Notes under the pieces: model-generated
Databases searched by the model: none
What the model was told of the DNA's origin: nothing
Seen by the model: only the letters and a program-made list of their open reading frames with translations
In this document: piece by piece, positions 27,728-36,828 of the stretch
Layout: the number at the start of each line of letters is the position of its first letter
Position numbering within the stretch: the stretch's first letter is position 1
Program-made: the position numbers and the translations under genes
Assembly: GCF_000717175.1 (NCBI RefSeq)
Contig: NZ_JNYD01000022.1
Span: forward strand, 62,001-126,000
DNA from: Pseudonocardia autotrophica
Lineage (GTDB): Bacteria; Actinomycetota; Actinomycetes; Mycobacteriales; Pseudonocardiaceae
Length of the DNA: 64,000 nt
Direction: 5' to 3'

Positions 27728-28723
27728 GTGCCCGTCATCTCCGAGCCCCATCAGTACAACGAGGATGCGCTGTACGTCGATCTGGCCGCGATCGTCGACC
27801 AGCCGCTGCACCTCAAGTGCGAGGGGTTCAACTTCGCAGGATCGATCAAACTCAAGGCGGCCACCGAGATGGTCGAGGCCGCCGAGCGGCGCGGCGTGAT
27901 CCACCCGTGGTCGGTGCTGGTCGAGTCGTCGTCGGGCAACCTCGGGGTCGCGCTGAGCCTGCTCGCGGCCAGCAAGGGCCTGCGGTTCGTGTGCGTGACC
28001 GACTCCCGGTGCAACCTGGCGACCCGCCGGATGATGGAGGCGCTGGGGGCCGAGGTGCACGTGATGACCGACCCCGACCCGGAGGAGGGGCTGCTCGGCG
28101 CCCGGTTGCGGCACGTGCGCGAACTGCTCGCCTCGGACGAGAAGTACGTGTGGCTCAACCAGTACGGCAACACCGACAACTGGCGGGCGCACTACCGGCG
28201 GACCGCGCCGGAGATCCACCGCGAGTTCCCGGACCTCGACGTGTTGTTCGTGGGCGCAGGCACCACCGGCACCCTGATGGGGTGCGCGCGCTGGTTCCGC
28301 GAGTACGCGCCGGAGGTGCGGATCGTGGCGGTCGACGCAGCGGGTTCGGTGACCTTCGGCGATGCGCCGGGGCGGCGGATGATCCCGGGGCTGGGCAGCA
28401 GCGTGCCGTCGCAGTTCCTCGAGCGGTCCCTGGTCGACGACGTGGTGCGCGTCGAGGAGGCCGACACCGTGCGGATGTGCCACCGGCTCGCCCGCCGCGG
28501 GTTCCTGTTCGGTGGGTCGACCGGCACGGTCGTCAGCGGTGCGACCCGCTGGCTGGCCGAGCACGGCACACCCGGGACGGTGTCGGTGGCGCTGGCCCCC
28601 GACCTCGGTGAGCGCTACCTGGACACCGTGTACCAGAGCAACTGGGTCGAGGCGCTCTACGGCGACGACGTCCTCCGGGACGAGGAGGAGACGGTCCCGG
28701 CGCAGCGCGCCTGCTCGGCCTGA
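27728..28723 (+). CDS. PLP-dependent cysteine-synthase-family enzyme, SbnA/VioB-like
   Basis: The 331-residue protein belongs to fold-type II PLP enzymes. The PLP lysine is in EGFNFAGSIKLKAATEM, the phosphate-side loop is SSSGNLGVALSLLA, and GAGTTGTLMG holds the cofactor phosphate. The SIKLK form and EGFN context resemble SbnA/VioB-type enzymes, which join O-phosphoserine with an amino donor on the way to 2,3-diaminopropionate, more than CysK. The partner SbnB-type dehydrogenase is absent here, so the product is uncertain. GACGAGGAGGGCCAC lies before the GTG at 27728. The gene stands alone between two regulators. Confidence 0.8.
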   Translation: MPVISEPHQYNEDALYVDLAAIVDQPLHLKCEGFNFAGSIKLKAATEMVEAAERRGVIHPWSVLVESSSGNLGVALSLLAASKGLRFVCVTDSRCNLATRRMMEALGAEVHVMTDPDPEEGLLGARLRHVRELLASDEKYVWLNQYGNTDNWRAHYRRTAPEIHREFPDLDVLFVGAGTTGTLMGCARWFREYAPEVRIVAVDAAGSVTFGDAPGRRMIPGLGSSVPSQFLERSLVDDVVRVEEADTVRMCHRLARRGFLFGGSTGTVVSGATRWLAEHGTPGTVSVALAPDLGERYLDTVYQSNWVEALYGDDVLRDEEETVPAQRACSA

Positions 28724-28848
28724 GCCGGGCGCAGGCGGGGCGGTCGACGGCCTGGGCGACGTCCGGGCCGGCCCTACACGCCGCGGCGCCGGACCTCTGA
28801 CACGGGAGCGCCGCGCGGCCGCCCGGCCGCTGTGCCACGATCTGCGGC

Positions 28849-30792
28849 ATGCCGGTGGACGACGACACGAGCGACGCCGGTGCTCCCGCCGACGTCCTCG
28901 ACGCGTTCGAGTCGGTCCCGGCGATCATCTGGGCCTTCGAGGGTCCCGAGCTGCGGGTCGTCGCGGCCAACACCGGGGCCCGCGCCTCCGCCGGGTTCCG
29001 GCCCGGGATCGTCGGCCGCCCCATCCGCGAGGTGCTGCCGGAGCTGGAGGGGCAGCAGATCTTCGAGATGATGGAGGAGGCCTACTCCGCGGGTCGCCCG
29101 GTCTCGGCCGAGCACCGCCGGGTGCTGGTCGACCGGGACGGCGACGGCCGCCTCGAGGAAGGCTTCTTCACCTACACCTTCCTGCCGACGCACCACGCCG
29201 ACGGCACGGTCCGCGGGCTCGTCGTGCACATCGCCGAGACCACCGCGCAGGCGCTGCGCCAGGAGGAGGCGGAGCTCGCGGCGGCGGCGTCGGAGCGGCG
29301 GTACCGGCACGCGTCGGAGATCGTGCTGGAGCTGCAGCGCAGCCTGCTGCCCACCGGCGTGCCCGTGCTCCCCGAGCTCGTCACCACGGCGCACTACCGG
29401 GTCGCCGGCGACGAGCTGGCGGCCGGCGGGGACTGGTTCGACGTGCTGGTGCTGCCCGACGACCGCGTCGCGCTGCTGGTCGGCGACGTCGTGGGCCACG
29501 GCGCGGGCGCGGCCGGCGCGATGGGGCAGCTGCGGGCCGTCGCGCTCGACGCGCTGCACGCGGGGGAGGCCCCGGCGGCGGCGCTGCAGCGGCTGGACCG
29601 CTTCGCCGCGCGGCAGCGCGCGACCCGCGCCGCGAGTGTGTGCGTGGCCGTGCTGGACCCGGCGACCGGGGAGCTCGAGGTGGCCGCGCACGCCCACCCG
29701 CCGCCCGTCGTCGTCGGACCGGACGGGGCGCGCCGGCTCGCGGTGCCCGCCACGACACCGTTGGGCACGGGAGGCCCCGCGGCCGCGTGGGTCCGGGACC
29801 GGGTCGAGGTCGGCGAGACGCTGCTGGTCTACAGCGACGGGCTCGTCGAACGGCCGGGCCGGCCGCTGGGGGAGACGGTCGCCTCCCTGGCCGGGACGGC
29901 GGCCGCGGCGCGGCGGGACCTCGACGACCGTGTCCTCGACGACACGACGCTGCCCGACTCGGGCGTGGAGCGGCTCGCCACCGTGGTCACCGAGCGGATG
30001 GGTTTCCTCGGCGAGGGCTACGAGGACGACGTCACGCTGGTCATCGCCGAGCGCCGCACGCCGCCGGCGCCGTTCGTGCTGGATCTGGATGCCGAGCCGT
30101 CGATGCTGGCGGTGGTCCGCCGCGGGCTCGCGGGGTGGCTGGCGGAGGTCGGCGCGGGCGACGACGACGTCGACTCCCTGGTCTACGCGGCGGTCGAGGC
30201 GCTCTCCAACGTCGTCCGGCACGCGTACGCCGGTACGGAGGGACCGGAGCGGCCGGTGCGGTTCGAGGCGGAGCTGGGCGCGGACGGCGCGGTCCGGCTG
30301 ACCGTCGCCGACGCCGGACGCTGGCGGCCGCCGCCCCCCGGCCCGGTGGTCGGCGGGCGCGGCGTGCTGATGATGCGCGAGCTGACCGACGACACCGTGA
30401 TCGAGCAGGGCCCCGCGGGCACGACGGTGCGGCTCCGCCGCCGGCTGGGCCGCCCGGTCACGATCGGGGTGCCGCCGCCGGCGCCGGAGCCGCGACCCCG
30501 GGACGACAAGCTCGCCGTGGACCTCGACGAGGTCGCCGGCGTCGCCACGGTGTCCGGCCCCGTCGACCTGACGACCGTGGACCAGCTGCGGGCGCAGCTG
30601 CTGCAGGGCGCGCGCGGCGGGACCCGCCCGTTGCGGATCGACCTCGACGGGATCACGGTGCTGTCCAGCGCGGGCGTCCAGCTGTTCCACGACCTGGCCG
30701 GGATGCTGCCCGGGCTGCGGCTGCGCGTCGATCCGGACGGGGTCGCGGGCGCCGTGGTCGCGCTGACCGGGCTCGCCGACCGGCTGGGCTGA
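28849..30792 (+). CDS. PAS-SpoIIE phosphatase-HATPase-STAS partner-switch protein
   Basis: This 647-residue protein holds a whole partner-switch set. Residues about 15-130 are a PAS sensor; about 190-385 a SpoIIE/PP2C phosphatase (AAGGDWFDVLVLPDDRVAL; VGDVVGHGAGAAG). Residues about 395-510 are an RsbW-like ATPase with N-box VYAAVEALSNVVRHAY and G-box VGGRGVLMM. Residues about 540-645 are a STAS domain with the phospho-acceptor region ITVLSSAGVQLF (Ser606/607). In Bacillus/Streptomyces these are separate proteins controlling a sigma factor. Here kinase, phosphatase and antagonist are in one chain, so output is probably a free sigma factor or another STAS protein elsewhere. Cytosolic; the PAS ligand is unknown. 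Confidence 0.9.
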   Translation: MPVDDDTSDAGAPADVLDAFESVPAIIWAFEGPELRVVAANTGARASAGFRPGIVGRPIREVLPELEGQQIFEMMEEAYSAGRPVSAEHRRVLVDRDGDGRLEEGFFTYTFLPTHHADGTVRGLVVHIAETTAQALRQEEAELAAAASERRYRHASEIVLELQRSLLPTGVPVLPELVTTAHYRVAGDELAAGGDWFDVLVLPDDRVALLVGDVVGHGAGAAGAMGQLRAVALDALHAGEAPAAALQRLDRFAARQRATRAASVCVAVLDPATGELEVAAHAHPPPVVVGPDGARRLAVPATTPLGTGGPAAAWVRDRVEVGETLLVYSDGLVERPGRPLGETVASLAGTAAAARRDLDDRVLDDTTLPDSGVERLATVVTERMGFLGEGYEDDVTLVIAERRTPPAPFVLDLDAEPSMLAVVRRGLAGWLAEVGAGDDDVDSLVYAAVEALSNVVRHAYAGTEGPERPVRFEAELGADGAVRLTVADAGRWRPPPPGPVVGGRGVLMMRELTDDTVIEQGPAGTTVRLRRRLGRPVTIGVPPPAPEPRPRDDKLAVDLDEVAGVATVSGPVDLTTVDQLRAQLLQGARGGTRPLRIDLDGITVLSSAGVQLFHDLAGMLPGLRLRVDPDGVAGAVVALTGLADRLG

Positions 30793-30793
30793 C

Positions 30794-31366
30794 TCAGGCC
30801 CCGATCCCGCGGAAGAGGTTGCCGACGAGCGCGTCGGCGGTCGCGTGGTCGAGCGGCAGGTCGGGCACCAGGAGCCGGTGGTAGCAGGCGCCCCACAGCT
30901 GGTCGACGACCGTCTCCGGGTCGAGGTCGGGCCGTAGCTGCCCGGCGGCGCGGCCCCGTTCCATGCGCTCGACCGCGAGCCGCCGCCGCGGGGAGGAGTA
31001 GGTGCGCAGGTAGGCCTCGCGCAGCTCCGGGTCCGTCTGCGCGTGCCCGATGAGCTCGGCGACCGTGCGCCCGGCCGTGGTGGTGGTCAGCAGGTCGACG
31101 AACGCGTGCAGCTGGGTGCGGAGGTCGGCCTGCACGTCCCCGGTGTCGGGGAACTCGAGGGCCGCCTCGACGGTGGTGAAGTAACCCTCCAGCGCGAGCG
31201 TGCCCTTGGACGGCCACAGCTTGTAGATCGTCACCTTGCTCGCGCCCGAGCGCCGCGCCACCTCGTCGACGGTGAACGCGGCCATGCCCCCGTCGAGCAG
31301 CAGCGCGCCCGCCGCGGCCAGCACCTCGCCGCGCACCTGCTCCGTCGGACGGCGCCCTCGGCCCAC
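30794..31366 (-). CDS. TetR-family regulator
   Basis: 190 residues with the HTH VDEVARRSGASKVTIYKLWP at about residues 33-52 and a TetR_C_11-like C-terminal domain (AELIGHAQTDPELREAYL). The GTG at 31366 follows TTAGGAGGGTTC. It is divergent from an SDR gene, and two near-identical 17-bp boxes lie between them, so it most likely represses the SDR gene and itself. Its 3' end converges on the SpoIIE-type gene with one base between. Confidence 0.9.
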   Translation of the reverse strand: MGRGRRPTEQVRGEVLAAAGALLLDGGMAAFTVDEVARRSGASKVTIYKLWPSKGTLALEGYFTTVEAALEFPDTGDVQADLRTQLHAFVDLLTTTTAGRTVAELIGHAQTDPELREAYLRTYSSPRRRLAVERMERGRAAGQLRPDLDPETVVDQLWGACYHRLLVPDLPLDHATADALVGNLFRGIGA

Positions 31367-31380
31367 GAACCCTCCTAATT

Positions 31381-31424
31381 GAACTCGTCGTACACATGTG
31401 CTTTTATGAACTCATCGTACACAT
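31381..31424. promoter_or_regulatory. Tandem operator boxes of the TetR/SDR pair
   Basis: GAACTCGTCGTACACAT (31381-31397) and GAACTCATCGTACACAT (31408-31424) differ at one base and are 27 bp apart, in the 71-bp gap between the divergent TetR and SDR starts. The TTTTAT between them may be part of a -10 box. This placement is typical of TetR self-regulation. Confidence 0.65.
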
Positions 31425-31437
31425 CAAGGAGGACGAC

Positions 31438-32178
31438 ATGACCACCGCCCAGACCACCCGCGTCGCGCTCGTGACGGGCGGCTCCGGCGGCATCGGCCGG
31501 GCCGTGGCGGAGCGGCTCGGCGCCGACGGGTTCGCCGTGGCCGTGCACTACGCCGGCAACGCCGAGCGCGCGAAGGAGGCCGCGGCCGCGGTCGAGGCCG
31601 CCGGGGGCCGCAGCCTCGTCGTCGGCGGGTACGTGGCGGACGAGCAGGCCGTGGCGGCGATGTTCGACGAGGTCGAGCAGGCCTTCGGCGGCATCGACGT
31701 CGTGGTCCACACCGCCGGGATCATGCTGCTCGCGCCGTTGGCCGAGCTCGATCTCGACGACTTCGACCGCATGCACCGCACCAACGTCCGCGGCACGATC
31801 GTGGTCGCCCGCGAGGCGGCGGGCCGGGTGCGGACCGGGGGCGCGATCGTGACCTTCTCCAGCTCGGTCGTGAAGCTCGCGCTGCCCACCTACGCCGGCT
31901 ATGCCGCGAGCAAGGGCGCGGTCGACGCCATCACGATGATCCTGGCGAAGGAGCTGCGCGGTCGCGACGTCACGGTCAACGCCGTGGCGCCCGGCCCCAC
32001 GGCCACACCGCTGTTCCTCGAGGGCAAGCCGCAGGAGGCCGTCGACCGGCTCGCGTCGATGCCGCCGCTGGAGCGGCTGGGCGAGCCCGCCGACATCGCC
32101 GAGGCGGTGGCCTTCCTGGCCGGCCCCGCGCGGTGGGTCAACGGGCAGGTCCTCTACGTCAACGGCGGGGTGGCCTGA
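31438..32178 (+). CDS. SDR oxidoreductase
   Basis: A 246-residue classical short-chain dehydrogenase: cofactor motif TGGSGGIGRAVAERL, HTAGIMLLAP in place of NNAG, catalytic Ser in VTFSSSVVKLALP, YAGYAASKGAVDA with the Tyr-Lys pair, and NAVAPGPTATPLF. The His at the NNAG position is a common variant. AAGGAGGACGAC precedes ATG 31438. It is divergent from and probably repressed by the TetR gene, suggesting induction by a small ligand the enzyme may reduce or oxidise. Confidence 0.92.
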   Translation: MTTAQTTRVALVTGGSGGIGRAVAERLGADGFAVAVHYAGNAERAKEAAAAVEAAGGRSLVVGGYVADEQAVAAMFDEVEQAFGGIDVVVHTAGIMLLAPLAELDLDDFDRMHRTNVRGTIVVAREAAGRVRTGGAIVTFSSSVVKLALPTYAGYAASKGAVDAITMILAKELRGRDVTVNAVAPGPTATPLFLEGKPQEAVDRLASMPPLERLGEPADIAEAVAFLAGPARWVNGQVLYVNGGVA

Positions 32179-32220
32179 CCCGTGAGGTCGACGCGGTGAG
32201 CACGATCACCTCGCAGTAAC

Positions 32221-32260
32221 TTGCATGGTGCATACATCTGACTATCGTTGCATGTAGCAA
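32221..32260 (+). promoter_or_regulatory. Promoter and operator region of the MFS-CnaB gene
   Basis: TTGCAT (32221-32226) and TATCGT (32243-32248) are 16 bases apart and read as -35/-10. TTGC-ATGTA-GCAA (32248-32260) forms a small inverted repeat at the expected start site, a likely operator. ATGCA words recur across the region. Base composition is lower in GC than the surroundings. Confidence 0.45.
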
Positions 32261-32286
32261 TCAATGACGAGGACGAGGAAGACACC

Positions 32287-34814
32287 GTGTCCATCACCCA
32301 CGCCCAGGAGGCGCCCCGGGCCCGGACGGGGAGCAGTGCCCCTGCCGGGGCCGGCGGCGGCGCCGGCATGACCCACAGCCAGATCCTGCAGGCCCTCACC
32401 GGGATGCTGCTGGCGCTGTTCACCGCGTTGCTGTCGTCGACGATCGTGTCCAACGCGCTGCCGACGATCATCACGGACCTGCACGGCTCGCAGAGCCAGT
32501 ACACCTGGGTCGTCACCGCGACCCTGCTGTCGTCCACGGCGAGCACCCCGATCTGGGGCCGATGATCAGTCCCCGGGAGCGGGGCCGCTACACCGGTCCG
32601 ATCGCCGCGGTGATGTCCCTGGCCACCGTGGCCGGTCCGCTGATCGGCGGCGTGATCGTCGACAGCTCGCTGGGCTGGCGCTGGTGCTTCTGGGTCGGCG
32701 CGCCGGTCGCGGTGGTCGCGCTGGTCGTCGTGCAACGGACCCTGAACCTGCCCGTGGTCAAGCGGCAGGTGAAGATCGACTACCTCGGCGCGGCCCTGAT
32801 CGCCGCGGGTGTCTGCGACCTGCTGATCTGGGTCACCCTCGCCGGCAACGACTTCGCCTGGACCTCGGGCACCTCGTGGTCGCTGCTCGCGATCGGCGTC
32901 GTCCTGCTGGGCCTGGCGGTGTTCGTCGAGTCGCGCGCCGCGGAGCCGATCGTCCCGCTGCGGCTGTTCAAGGACCGCACGACCACCCTCGCGACCGTCG
33001 CGAGCGTCGCGGTCGGCGTGGCGATGTTCGGCAGCGCGGTCTTCCTCGGCCAGTACTTCCAGATCGCGCGCGGCTACTCGCCGACGGCCTCGGGCCTGCT
33101 GACCCTGCCCATGATCATCGGCTCGACGGTCTCGGCCACCCTCTCCGGGCAGCTCATCTCGCGCCTGGGCAGGTGGAAGGGCTTCCTGGTCGGCGGGGCG
33201 ATCCTCATGATCGCCGGCTTCGGCCTGCTCGCCACGATCGACCACGCCACGAACATGGTCCTGGTCGGCACCTTCCTCGCCGTGCTGGGCCTCGGCATGG
33301 GCATGACCATGCAGAACCTGGTGCTCGCGGTGCAGAACACCGTGCAGGCGAAGGACCTCGGCGCCGCGTCGTCGACGGTGACCTTCTTCCGGTCGCTCGG
33401 CGGCACGATCGGCGTCTCGGTCCTCGGCTCGATCCTCGCCAGCCGGGTCGCCACCCTGACCACCGACGGACTGGCCGACGCCGGGGTCGCGGTCCCGGCC
33501 GGCGGCTCCGGTGAGGTCGGGATCGGCTCGCTGAACCAGCTGCCCGGGTTCGTCGCCGACATCGTCCGGGCCGCCTACGGCGACGGCACCGCCACGATCT
33601 TCCTGGTCTCCGCGTGCCTGGCCGTGGTCTCGCTGCTCGCGATCGTGTTCATCAAGGAGGTGCCGCTGCGCACCCAGAGCGGTATCGAGCAGCAGCGGCA
33701 GGAGGTGGACGGCGTTGTCGCCCCCGCGACCCTCGCCACACCGGCCGCCGCGGCGATCGAGCCCGCCACCATGCCGATCCCGGTCGTCCCGGGGGAGCGC
33801 GGGGTGCCCGTCGCGCCCGCTGCGCCCGCTGCGCCGGCCGCACCCGCCACGCCCGTCGCGCCTGCTGCGCTCGCCGCGCCGGCCGGGGAGTGGTCGCTCG
33901 GCCGGCACGCCCGGCCCCAGCAGGCCGTCCGGCCGTCGCCCCGCCCCCGACCGCGCCCGGCGCAGGACCCCGACGGAGTCGGCCCGGCGGTGTACGGCTT
34001 CGTGACCGGCGCCGGCGGAGCCGGGATCCGCGACGCCGCCGTGACCCTCACCGGGGCCCGCGGCGAGCAGGTCGCCCGGACCGCCACCGCGCCCGACGGC
34101 GGCTACGAGATCCACCTGCGCACCGGCGGCACGTACCTGCTGGTCGTGTCCTCGGGATCGCTGCGGCCCTCGGCGTCGATGGTCGCCGTGGCCGGCCGCC
34201 CGGCCCGCCACGACATCACCCTCGCAGGCGGCGGGAGGGTCTCCGGCACCGTCGACCGGGGCGCGATCGAGCCCGCCGCCGGCGCGGCCGTCACGCTGAT
34301 CGACGCCCGGGGCGACGTCGCCGGCGCCGCCCGTACGGACGAGGCCGGTGGCTACGCGATCGAGGGCGTCCCCGCGGGGAGCTACACCCTCACCGCCGCG
34401 CTGGCCGGCCACCAGCCCGTGGTCACGACCGTCCTGGTGGCGGACGGCGAGGCGGCGGCCGTCGACCTGCAGCTCCCGGTCCGGGCCGAGCTGCGCGGCA
34501 CGGTCACCGCCGCGCGCACCGGCCGCGGCGTGGCCGAGGCCGTCGCGACGCTGATCTCGCCGGAGGGCGAGGTGGTCGGCACCGCCACCACGGGGGTCGA
34601 CGGCGGGTTCGCCTTCGCCGACCTGCCGGCGGGCACCTACACGCTCACCGCCGCCGGCTACGCGCCGGATGTCCGCAGCGTGCGGGTCGAGCCCGGCACC
34701 ACCACCGACGTGCGGGTCGAGCTCGGTGCGCCGTCGCCATGGGACGGCGCCGCGGCCCCGTCCGGTGCCGCCCCCGCCGACGTTCGGAGGTTCGACCCCG
34801 TCGCCGGGGACTGA
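32287..34814 (+). pseudogene. DHA2-type MFS transporter with C-terminal CnaB-like repeats, internally deleted
   Basis: The first frame (32287-32565) gives TM1-2 of an EmrB/QacA-type exporter ending SSTASTPIWGR and a stop. From 32562, one frame over, the family sequence resumes at MISPRERGRYTGPIAAVMS. The missing part is the 50-55 residues from loop 2-3 to TM4, including the MFS signature loop. So a deletion plus frameshift removed TM3-4; function is very unlikely unless a transcript is altered. The rest is intact: about 10 more TM segments, an Ala/Pro-rich linker, and three carboxypeptidase-regulatory/CnaB-like beta domains (ending AGGYAIEGVPAGSYTLT, DGGFAFADLPAGTYTLT). The fusion of exporter with such domains is itself unusual. 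GTG 32287 follows GAGGAAGAC. Confidence 0.75.
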
Positions 34815-34825
34815 CCGTCAGGACG

Positions 34826-34866
34826 CGACCGCCGGCCGCCGGGACATCTCCGGCGGTCGGCGGTCG
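34826..34866 (+). terminator. Strong hairpin after the MFS-CnaB gene
   Basis: CGACCGCCGGCCGCCGG (34826-34842) pairs with CCGGCGGTCGGCGGTCG (34850-34866) with one mismatch over 17 bp and a 7-base loop, 12 bases after the stop. No U-tract follows, as is usual in actinomycetes. A related hairpin lies at 35406. Confidence 0.65.
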
Positions 34867-34894
34867 TGTGTAGGGGGCTCCACAAATGCTGCTT

Positions 34895-35396
34895 GTGACC
34901 GTTCCGCGACAGTTCTGTCGGCTCCCCGGTCGCAGGTGGCGATCACGGCCCTGATCATGATCACCATTTGGGACATTTGTCGGCCGTAGGTGGCTGTGTG
35001 CGGTCCGGGACGGCGATCACGGACAGAGGTGGTCAAGCTGACGGCGGCACGACCGCTTGATGAACGTCGTCAGGGGCCACTCGCCGCCTGGTATGGCCGG
35101 TGTCGGTCTCGACCGGCGATCATGAGCGGCGGTGATGGCCCACGCCATGGATCGTGATCATCGCTTCCGATTGTCTGGCGTCTGTTCTGGCGGCTCCGTG
35201 GTCGTAAGAACGATCATGGAAACTGCGCTGTGATCACCGTTCGAGACATCCGCGGCCACATGTGGCCGTCTACGGTCTCGATCAGCGATCATGGGCATAG
35301 GCGAGCCCGCTGTGGGCCCGCGCCGCGCCATGATCGCCGTCTCGGACCGCTCGCCGCCGCGTGCGGCCGGGTCCGGTCCCGACCGGCGATCTTGAG
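34895..35396. repeat. Non-coding array of ~64-bp GATC-bounded degenerate repeats
   Basis: Units at 34959-35022, 35156-35219, 35232-35295 and 35332-35396 each open with GATCRYC (R=A/G) and close with CGATCATG-like sequence. Internal words recur, such as GGACATTTGTCGGCC, AGACATCCGCGGCC, CGGACCGCTCGCCG and GGTCTCGA/GGTCCCGA. Two weaker units sit at 34895-34949 and 35051-35125. Conserved ends with drifting middles suggest an intergenic repeat family or a structured RNA. No coding frame has actinobacterial codon bias. The array lies between two related hairpins (34826, 35406). Confidence 0.6.
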
Positions 35397-35405
35397 TTCC
35401 CTACG

Positions 35406-35444
35406 CGACCGCCGGCCGTCGACACTCCGGCGGCTGGCGGGTCG
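35406..35444 (-). terminator. Hairpin after the P450 gene
   Basis: CGACC-GCCGGCCG (35406-35418) faces CCGGCGGCTGGCGGGTCG (35427-35444), forming an imperfect stem 14 bases beyond the P450 stop on the minus strand. Its first 15 bases repeat those of the hairpin at 34826. Confidence 0.5.
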
Positions 35445-35457
35445 TCTCAGGCGGGCG

Positions 35458-36699
35458 TCACCAGGTCACGGGCAGCTCGGTGACCCCGCCGGTGATGTGG
35501 TCGGTGCGGACGTCGATGTCGTCGAGGGTGGCGGTCAGGCGCAGGCCGGGCAGTCGGCGGGCGAGGGTGGCGAAGACCGTCCGCAGTTCTACGCGGGCGA
35601 GGCTCGCGCCGATGCAGAAGTGGGCGCCGTGCCCGAAGCCGAGGTGGGAGTGCTCGGCCCGGTCGGGGTCGAAGGTCTCGGCGTCGGCGAAGGCCTCGGG
35701 GTCGCGGTTCGCGGCGTTGATCGAGAGGATCACGGCGTCGCCGCGCCGGATGGTCACGCCCGCGACGTCGAGGTCGGTGTGGGCGTACCGGAGCAGGCCG
35801 AGGTCGCCGGGCGCGCCGAGCCGCATGATCTCCTCGACCGTGGCGTTGACCCGGCCGTCCGGGTCGGTGACGAGGTGGTCCCAGTGCTCGCGCCGGGTGA
35901 GCAGGAACAGGGTGCCGAGCCCGATCCGGTTGACGGTGGTCTCGTGGCCGGCGAAGAGCAGGCCGACGGAGAGCCGGATCATCTCCTCGTGGTCGAAGGC
36001 CTCGTCGGCGGCCTGGGCCTGCACGAGGTCGGAGATGACGTCCTCGGTCGGGTGCGCGCGCTTGGCCTCGGCCAGCCCGGCCATGTACCGCCCGAACTCG
36101 GCGCGGGCGCGGTGCGCGTCGCCGTCCTCGGAGTAGGTGGCCATGCGGTCCGACAGCGACCGGAAGTGCTCGCGGTCCTCCTCCGGGACGCCGAGGAGCC
36201 GGCAGATCACCGCGACGGGCAATGGGAGCGCGAGCGCGGTGTGCAGGTCGACGGCCTCGCCGGCCTCGTGCGCGGCGACCATGCGGTCGACGTAGCCGTC
36301 GACGAGCTCCTGGACGTGGTCGCCCAGCCGCAGCATCCGCTTCGCGGAGAAGGCCGGCGTGAGCAGTCGTCGCATCCGGGTGTGGTCGGCCTGCTCGGTC
36401 TCGTAGGAGCCGGTCGGCCCGTCCTGGACGGCGGCGTGGGAGATGCGGGCCGCGCGCTCGGGCTCCGGGTGCGAGCGGCCGAGGCGCTTGTCCCCGAGCA
36501 GCTCGCGCACCTCGTCGAACCGGGTGACCAGCCACGCGGGGTCGCCGGCGGGGGTGGTGACGGCCGCGACCGGGGCCTCGCGGCGCAGCACCTCGTACAG
36601 CGGGGCGAGCTCGAGGATGTTGGGGCGGGTGAAGGGCAGCCGGCGGTCGGGGCGGTCGCGCTCGGTGTGGTCCGTGGTGGGCGGGGCGACTGCGGTCAT
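35458..36699 (-). CDS. Cytochrome P450
   Basis: The 413-residue soluble bacterial P450 shows the I-helix motif LLFAGHETTVNRIG, the K-helix ExxR in VEEIMRLGAP and the heme-thiolate loop FGHGAHFCIGASLARVEL. It needs an outside ferredoxin and reductase; none is next to it. It hydroxylates an unknown small molecule. ATG 36699 follows GGAAGGAGAGTC. It is divergent from a TetR gene with a perfect palindrome between them, so it is probably induced by its substrate or a related ligand. Confidence 0.93.
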   Translation of the reverse strand: MTAVAPPTTDHTERDRPDRRLPFTRPNILELAPLYEVLRREAPVAAVTTPAGDPAWLVTRFDEVRELLGDKRLGRSHPEPERAARISHAAVQDGPTGSYETEQADHTRMRRLLTPAFSAKRMLRLGDHVQELVDGYVDRMVAAHEAGEAVDLHTALALPLPVAVICRLLGVPEEDREHFRSLSDRMATYSEDGDAHRARAEFGRYMAGLAEAKRAHPTEDVISDLVQAQAADEAFDHEEMIRLSVGLLFAGHETTVNRIGLGTLFLLTRREHWDHLVTDPDGRVNATVEEIMRLGAPGDLGLLRYAHTDLDVAGVTIRRGDAVILSINAANRDPEAFADAETFDPDRAEHSHLGFGHGAHFCIGASLARVELRTVFATLARRLPGLRLTATLDDIDVRTDHITGGVTELPVTW

Positions 36700-36742
36700 G
36701 ACTCTCCTTCCGAAAGGGCGCACCCCCGACCGTACGATTTTC

Positions 36743-36757
36743 TGGCAGTGTCTGCCA
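36743..36757. promoter_or_regulatory. Perfect palindrome between P450 and TetR genes
   Basis: TGGCAG-TGT-CTGCCA is a perfect 6+3+6 inverted repeat, 44 bases upstream of the P450 ATG and 72 bases before the TetR ATG. The divergent layout makes it the probable TetR operator for both genes. Confidence 0.7.
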
Positions 36758-36828
36758 ATTAAAGGACGACCGGGACGAGCCGGACACCGCCCGTAGGCTG
36801 GCCGCTCCGCGACGGAACCGGAGGGCGC

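Noticed and set aside
34895..35396. CRISPR array
   Set aside because: Units are degenerate and differ along their length; there are no identical repeats with unique spacers and no cas genes.
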